DNA of 64,000 nucleotides from Bacillota bacterium. Its GTDB lineage: Bacteria; Bacillota; Bacilli; Paenibacillales; Paenibacillaceae. The DNA lies in NCBI GenBank assembly GCA_023386495.1, contig JAEWJS010000050.1, positions 1-64,000 of the forward strand, written 5' to 3'. The position numbers were made by a program, and so were the translations under genes. Each line of letters starts with the position of its first letter. The first letter of the stretch is position 1. Below are positions 59,429-64,000 of the stretch, in pieces. A model generated the notes under the pieces. The model was given only the letters and a program-made list of their open reading frames with translations. It did not search any database and had not been told where the DNA came from.

Positions 59429-61816
59429 TCAAAGGCTCATCCCACGATAACCCATCGCTTGATATCCCTTGACCCGCTTCTTGTACATGGCTGCTAGTAC
59501 CGGCACCTGTAGGTCCACATAGTCATAGATCTGCACTTCTCGTTTTCCTTGATGTGACCGATGAAGCCGCCCTGCATATTGCTGAAGCGTACCTTTCCAT
59601 GAGATGGGGTGAACAAGGAACAACGTATCTAGTCGTGCATCGTCAAACCCTTCACCGATCAACTTGCCGGTTGCGATGAACACACGCTCTTCCGTATCGG
59701 AGATTCCGGCAATTTGTTCGCGAATAGCCTGCCGTTGCTTCTTCCCCATGCCCCCGCGCAGAACAATGACATTTTTAGCAAAGTTCTTTAATCGATTCTC
59801 AAAATATTCGACATGAGCTGTGCGTTCTGTTAGCAGGATCGGCGATCTCCCTTGATCCAATGCAGTCAACAAATCATCGAATATCATATTGTTTCGTTCC
59901 TCATCTTCTACCAATAGCTGATATACAGCCTGAATGCCAGGCGTCCCCATCTCCCCCGGAAGTCTAAAGTTTGTATATCGGGGAATGACCTTGTGTTCCA
60001 TCCCCCGGGTCTGCGCTTGTGATTTGGCATCGATCTTAATCCGTATCGGTCCACACTGCATCTGAACGATCGGCTGGTGGCCGTCTTGACGGGTCGGGGT
60101 AGCCGTTAGACCTAAGACGTATTTGGCTTTCGCCTTCTTCAGTACTTGTTCGAAGCTGAACGCCGACACATGATGGCATTCATCTACCACCAACTGACCG
60201 TATTCCTCCACGCAATCCTTCACAACACCTTTGTGATTCAGGCTTTGAATAACGGCGATATCTACAATACCCGTGCGTCTATCCTTGCCGCCGCCAATGA
60301 TGCCTATACTTTTCGGGTCCAAGTCTAAAAATGTGCCCAGCCGCTCTTTCCACTGCTCCATAAGTTCCCTGCGATGAACAAGCACAAGCGTGCTCACCTT
60401 TCTCGCAGCGATAACGGAAGCAGCAACGACGGTTTTGCCGAAGGCTGTTGTAGCCGACAGAATCCCTGTATCATGCGCCAGCATAGCTCGAGCTGCACCA
60501 TCTTGAAGCATGGATAGCGTTCCGCTAAAAGCGACCTTCACTGCTGATCCCATATTTCGTTCATCCGTTATAGAAACATTAATCTGATGACCATGCATGA
60601 CGTTCATCATCATCTCAAAGCAGCCTCTAGGAATGGCAATATACGAATCACTCTCGTCATAACATCCAATTACTCGAGGCTTGCCGTAGGTCGATAATCG
60701 CATAGCCTGCGCTTTATAGAATTCTGGATTTTTGAATGTGGCTAGGCTCTGAAGGCGATTAATAAATGCAGCGGACAGATCCCGCTTCTCAATATAGATC
60801 ATATTGGCCAACACAACATTTATTATAGTAGGAAGTGGGCCTCCAATAACCGGTTTGCGCTCCTCTTCAAATGCTAAAGAGTGCTGACCTTCGGTATCTG
60901 CCACCTCCCAAGCATCTGTCCCAAGCGGTGATTGGCCTTGCGTCAGTTCGTAGACCAACTGATGTACCCTGCTATATGAGAGCTTATCAACCCCTGAAAG
61001 ATAGCTCCACTGGTCCTCGTAGGGTTGGAAACTTTCGTCTACGAACACACTGTTTCCTTCTCTCCTCGGAATCCCCTGAAGAGGAAGCGCAATTAAATTT
61101 CCGAAACCGCCCTTCGGCATCGTATCCTGGTTCGGAAACAGTCGGTCATACGACTCCAGCGGCAACTGGTACCGTTGCTCCCTAGTTCTCGTAATAATCG
61201 CAGAGCCCAGCTTTCTTGCAATAGAAGCATCTACTGACTGTTCAAAAAACACCCAGATATGCCCTCCGTTGCCCGACCGTGATCGTTCAAGCGAGGCAGG
61301 AATATGATATCGTCTGCACGTATCCATTACAGCCGCAGCATCTTGCATCCAGCCCTGTTTGTCAAGATCAATAGCAAGCAACCAACAGGTCTCATCTTCA
61401 AGCATCGGGTAGATTCCGACTGTACGGTTGATTGCGGCATTAAGATGCCGGCCAATCACCTCATCAGTCACAGCCTCGAATGCACGATGGCTGCATTCAG
61501 AGCACTTGATCTGCGGTTTCTTGCACACAGTAGACCATTCATTCAGGCAAGAAGGTGAGTATCCTGACTTCCCTGTTTTGCTCGTCCAACGTACTGGATA
61601 CACATCCTCTCTTCCTCGAAAAAGCGAGCGAAACAGCGCGATTTTCTCCCCTGGGGTTGAGCGGGAATCTTCAACATTTGAATGATTAGCCACTGTATCC
61701 GCTAACCCATTAACGCAATATTTTGATAATTCAAGTTTTAAGGAAACGTTTTCTTGCTTGAGCCGCTCAATTTCACGGAGTGCCTGTTTAAGTCGCTGCC
61801 CTAGTTCATTATCCAT
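59429..61816 (-). CDS. Archaeo-eukaryotic primase / superfamily 2 helicase fusion (TOTE-conflict type)
   Basis: A 795-residue protein. A coiled-coil start (ALREIERLKQENVSLKLELS) is followed by a primase domain of the TOTE-conflict type (about 55-290): FRSLFRGREDVYPVRW, the DxD motif in LLAIDLDKQG, the basic SGNGGHIWVFF and GFGNLIALPLQ. A CxxC pair (CKKPQIKCSEC) precedes the DxD. The SF2 helicase (about 430-795) has Walker A ATTAFGKTVVAAS, VVDECHH, GLTATPTR and arginine motif QYAGRLHRSH. Such primase-helicases are thought to defend against mobile DNA. Codon use and base composition are more AT-rich than in neighbours, hinting at acquisition. GGAGG lies 4 nt before the ATG. Confidence 0.8.
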   Translation of the reverse strand: MDNELGQRLKQALREIERLKQENVSLKLELSKYCVNGLADTVANHSNVEDSRSTPGEKIALFRSLFRGREDVYPVRWTSKTGKSGYSPSCLNEWSTVCKKPQIKCSECSHRAFEAVTDEVIGRHLNAAINRTVGIYPMLEDETCWLLAIDLDKQGWMQDAAAVMDTCRRYHIPASLERSRSGNGGHIWVFFEQSVDASIARKLGSAIITRTREQRYQLPLESYDRLFPNQDTMPKGGFGNLIALPLQGIPRREGNSVFVDESFQPYEDQWSYLSGVDKLSYSRVHQLVYELTQGQSPLGTDAWEVADTEGQHSLAFEEERKPVIGGPLPTIINVVLANMIYIEKRDLSAAFINRLQSLATFKNPEFYKAQAMRLSTYGKPRVIGCYDESDSYIAIPRGCFEMMMNVMHGHQINVSITDERNMGSAVKVAFSGTLSMLQDGAARAMLAHDTGILSATTAFGKTVVAASVIAARKVSTLVLVHRRELMEQWKERLGTFLDLDPKSIGIIGGGKDRRTGIVDIAVIQSLNHKGVVKDCVEEYGQLVVDECHHVSAFSFEQVLKKAKAKYVLGLTATPTRQDGHQPIVQMQCGPIRIKIDAKSQAQTRGMEHKVIPRYTNFRLPGEMGTPGIQAVYQLLVEDEERNNMIFDDLLTALDQGRSPILLTERTAHVEYFENRLKNFAKNVIVLRGGMGKKQRQAIREQIAGISDTEERVFIATGKLIGEGFDDARLDTLFLVHPISWKGTLQQYAGRLHRSHQGKREVQIYDYVDLQVPVLAAMYKKRVKGYQAMGYRGMSL

Positions 61817-61855
61817 AAGTCCTCCATGGTACGGGGGAGTTCAGTCACCTTAAAC

Positions 61856-61901
61856 GAAAATAACCCGCCCAGGTTATCGGCCAGGGGAACGGGTTATTTT
61901 C
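61856..61901 (-). terminator. Terminator after the MocR regulator gene
   Basis: Perfect 12-bp stem GAAAATAACCCG / CGGGTTATTTTC with a 22-nt loop, 147 bp beyond the stop codon at 62048. Confidence 0.6.
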
Positions 61902-62047
61902 TCTGATTTCTTTGGAGGTTTCCCACCCAAAATGTTGTGCAGGGAGTCGGACGGCCATCCGGCTCCTTACTTCTATCCTAATCATATCATGACGGTTTCA
62001 TTCGTGCAATTTCCCTCTCACTTCACGTGTATCGTCAACTACCCCTA

Positions 62048-63379
62048 TCAACCCCGCCGAATCTCCTCAATGATCGCCCTTACCCCCGCATCGATCTGCT
62101 CCGGACGCGCGCGCGAGATGCTGATCCGCAGGAATTTCTCCCGCTCCAGATACGACGGCAGGTAGAACAGCTTCCCGCTCACCACGAGTACGCCTCTCTT
62201 CTTGAGCCGTTCCGCGATCCGCTCCAGGTTGGCCGTCTGCGGGATACGGAACTGCGTGTACACGCCCGAACGGACATCCGCGACCTCCAGCAGCCCCGCA
62301 CCGTTGTACCGACTCACCGCCGCATGCAGCGTCTCGATCCGCGACTCGTATTGTCGATGGATTTTGTCCCTGTGCCGATCGTACATGCCGTTCTTGATGT
62401 AGATGTCGAGCGCCGCCTGCGACAAGAGTGCCGCTCCGCCCTGCTGATTGTGCTGATGGAACGCAGCTACCAGGGATTCCGGCAGCACCACCGCACCGAT
62501 CCGCAGCCCGGGGAAAATAATCTTGGAGAAGCTTTTCAGGTACACCACGTGCCCGCTCCGATCGTGCGCATACAGTGGTTCGAAGCCCCGCCTGTCCCCG
62601 AGATCCGCCATATAGTCGTCCTCCAGCACATACACGTCGTACTTGGCCGCCAGCCGCGCGATCGCCTTCATCTCCCGAATCCCGTAGGTCGTGCCGAGCG
62701 GATTATGATGCCTCGTCATCGTATAGAAGCACTTGATCTCCCCTCCGCGAAAATATCCCTCCAACTCCGCCATATCGATGCCTGCCGCCGTGCGCGCGAT
62801 GGTCCGCACCGGCAGCCCTTCCGCTTCGAGGAACCGCAGGAACAAGTTGTAGCTCGGCTGCTCCACCAGGATGGTCGACTTCCCGTTCGGGAACGGCATT
62901 TTCGCCAACGCGTGAAGGGCTTGCTGGATGCCCGGCGTCACCGCGATCTGCCCAGGCTTGGCGAATACTTGGTCATCTGCGAGATGCCTAACCAGCGTAT
63001 CGCGCAAGGCGGACAGCCCCATGGGATCGCCGTAGGTGAAGAGCTGGTAGCGGTAGGTGTCGATCGCCTTGTTCAAGCAATGCTGAAAATCCCGATAAGG
63101 AAACACGTTCAGATCCGGCGAAGAAGACGCAAGATCAATCACGCCATCGTCGGGCACGCCCGCTTCTTCTTCGTCCTCCACCATATAATGGCCGCTCTGC
63201 GGGACCGAATAGATCGCATGGCGCTGCTCCAGCCCCGCATAGGCCCGCATCACCGTGCTGATGCTGCAGCCGTACATGACCGCCGCCTGCCGGACGGACG
63301 GCAGCTTCTGCCCGGGGCGAAGCTCGCCGGCCATTCGTCTGCGTTCGATATCCGCCAGAATTGCCGAGTACTTATTCAT
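62048..63379 (-). CDS. MocR-type GntR/aminotransferase regulator
   Basis: A 443-residue fusion of a GntR winged helix (about 1-75; GELRPGQKLPSVRQAAVMYG, CSISTVMRAYAGLEQR) with a fold-type I PLP-dependent aminotransferase domain (about 85-443). The latter has TPGIQQALHAL, RHHNPLGTTYG, VLEDDYMADLG and the PLP lysine in SFSKIIFPGLRIG. MocR regulators usually control a divergent gene; here that is an EamA-type exporter. The shared region has an 18-bp palindrome next to the start. GGGGGCGG precedes the ATG. The effector is unknown. Confidence 0.88.
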   Translation of the reverse strand: MNKYSAILADIERRRMAGELRPGQKLPSVRQAAVMYGCSISTVMRAYAGLEQRHAIYSVPQSGHYMVEDEEEAGVPDDGVIDLASSSPDLNVFPYRDFQHCLNKAIDTYRYQLFTYGDPMGLSALRDTLVRHLADDQVFAKPGQIAVTPGIQQALHALAKMPFPNGKSTILVEQPSYNLFLRFLEAEGLPVRTIARTAAGIDMAELEGYFRGGEIKCFYTMTRHHNPLGTTYGIREMKAIARLAAKYDVYVLEDDYMADLGDRRGFEPLYAHDRSGHVVYLKSFSKIIFPGLRIGAVVLPESLVAAFHQHNQQGGAALLSQAALDIYIKNGMYDRHRDKIHRQYESRIETLHAAVSRYNGAGLLEVADVRSGVYTQFRIPQTANLERIAERLKKRGVLVVSGKLFYLPSYLEREKFLRISISRARPEQIDAGVRAIIEEIRRG

Positions 63380-63394
63380 AATCTGCCGCCCCCT

Positions 63395-63412
63395 AACTGT
63401 ACCGATACAGTT
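63395..63412. promoter_or_regulatory. Candidate MocR operator
   Basis: 18-bp palindrome AACTGTACCGATACAGTT with perfect 7-bp arms, 15 bp upstream of the mocR start and next to a minus-strand TATAGT (63416-63421). Confidence 0.6.
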
Positions 63413-63426
63413 CCCACTATATCGTA

Positions 63427-63455
63427 TTGCGGCATGCGGCGGGAAGCCTTACGAT
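63427..63455 (+). promoter_or_regulatory. Candidate promoter of the EamA transporter gene
   Basis: TTGCGG (63427-63432), 17 bp, TACGAT (63450-63455), about 60 bp before the ATG. Both hexamers are only fair matches, so activation by MocR would be plausible. Confidence 0.4.
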
Positions 63456-63515
63456 ACGAATACGGAACTCATTCAATCATTCGCGCATTCCCCTTAAGGA
63501 GGACTATCATCCATC

Positions 63516-64000
63516 ATGCGATTCCAATCACAGCGCGGACACGTCTACGCGTATCTCGCCGTTCTCGCCTATGCGGCCATCATCGGGTTATCGTTCCTCT
63601 ACACGAAGGTCGCCCTCTCGTACGCTTCGCCGATCGATACGCTGGCGCTTCGCTTCACCTTCTCGTTCGCGGCGATTGCCGTCCTGCTGGGCACCGGCCT
63701 GTGGCGCGTCTCCCTCAAGGGCAAGCCATGGCCGCGATTGCTCTTGCTGGCGCTGCTGTACCCGCTCGGCTTCTTCAGCCTGCAGGCATTCGGGCTGCAG
63801 CATGCTTCTTCTGCCGAAGGCGGCATCCTCTTCGCGACGACGCCGATTCTGACGGCCATGCTAGCGGCGATTTTCCTGAAGGAGACGACGACGCTGACGC
63901 AAAAGCTGTCGATCCTCCTGTCCGTATCCGGCGTGGTCATGATCTTTGTCATGCAAGGCACCGGCATCCAGCTCACGAACGTGATCGGCATCTCGCTGCT
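63516..64000 (+). CDS. EamA/DMT-family transporter, C-terminus cut by window edge
   Basis: The first 161 residues of an integral membrane protein. They show the first EamA repeat of about five helices (AYLAVLAYAAIIGLSFLYTK, IDTLALRFTFSFAAIAVLL, FGLQHASSAEGGILFATTPI with the typical ASSAxGGILFATTP turn) and the following LKETTTLTQKLSILLSVSGV. Such transporters export amino acids or related metabolites. The ATG is 13 nt after AAGGAGG, a long spacing, but no nearer start exists. It is divergent from the mocR gene, which probably regulates it. Confidence 0.85.
   Translation, partial: MRFQSQRGHVYAYLAVLAYAAIIGLSFLYTKVALSYASPIDTLALRFTFSFAAIAVLLGTGLWRVSLKGKPWPRLLLLALLYPLGFFSLQAFGLQHASSAEGGILFATTPILTAMLAAIFLKETTTLTQKLSILLSVSGVVMIFVMQGTGIQLTNVIGISL

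Overview
The window looks like a piece of chromosome from a high-G+C, Gram-positive, spore-former-type bacterium of the Paenibacillaceae (Paenibacillus or Cohnella-like). The reasons are strong AGGAGG-type ribosome binding sites, frequent GTG/TTG starts, sigma-A promoters with 17-18 bp spacers, lipoprotein-anchored binding proteins, an S-layer-homology surface protein, three secreted proteins with copper-amine-oxidase-type stalk domains, the yojF-bshB2 bacillithiol pair and very large sensor kinases. No rRNA, tRNA, CRISPR array or prophage was seen.

Layout. 0-7.6 kb: a truncated hypothetical gene, a secreted stalk-domain protein, an acyl-CoA dehydrogenase, yojF-bshB2, an ABC-2 exporter with a divergent TetR regulator and twin operators, and a DUF421 membrane protein. 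7.6-17.8 kb: carbohydrate-related genes (a large GH2 enzyme and a GH74-like protein without signal peptide), an MMPL transporter, and a secreted phosphodiester-glycosidase-like protein. 17.9-20.6 kb: a GntR(YtrA)-ABC-permease operon with overlapping operators. 20.7-27.4 kb: a NikABCDE/Opp-type importer followed by an MFS exporter in the order of the opine-metallophore (Cnt) transport operon, behind a promoter with a Zur-like box. 27.4-34.8 kb: a 1723-residue SLH surface protein and an RCC1-repeat/stalk protein. 35.2-36.5 kb: an IS110-family element. 37-42.6 kb: an ABC-2 exporter and a heterodimeric ABC exporter. 42.6-50.8 kb: a possible peptide system: a 21-codon gene with its own promoter and near-perfect ribosome binding site, flanked by two related GNAT-fold proteins, a small membrane protein, an ABC exporter with a C-terminal cyclic-nucleotide-binding domain, and a hybrid kinase/response-regulator pair. 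50.9-54.1 kb: a sugar ABC importer without its own ATPase. 54.3-64 kb: a DUF4317 protein, sstT, an alditol-oxidase-like enzyme, a DUF4256 protein, a primase-helicase of the TOTE-conflict type, and a divergent MocR regulator/EamA transporter pair.

The most unusual non-coding feature is a set of short hairpin arrays at 2.8, 13.7, 36.8, 55.6 and 59.2 kb. The hairpin sequence differs between loci (except that 2.8 and 36.8 kb share one), but the spacing is always either 50-52 or 61-62 bp, a difference of about one helical turn. The most interesting gene set is the 42.6-50.8 kb peptide/GNAT/exporter/two-component locus. Both are inferences from reading the sequence and need database and experimental tests.
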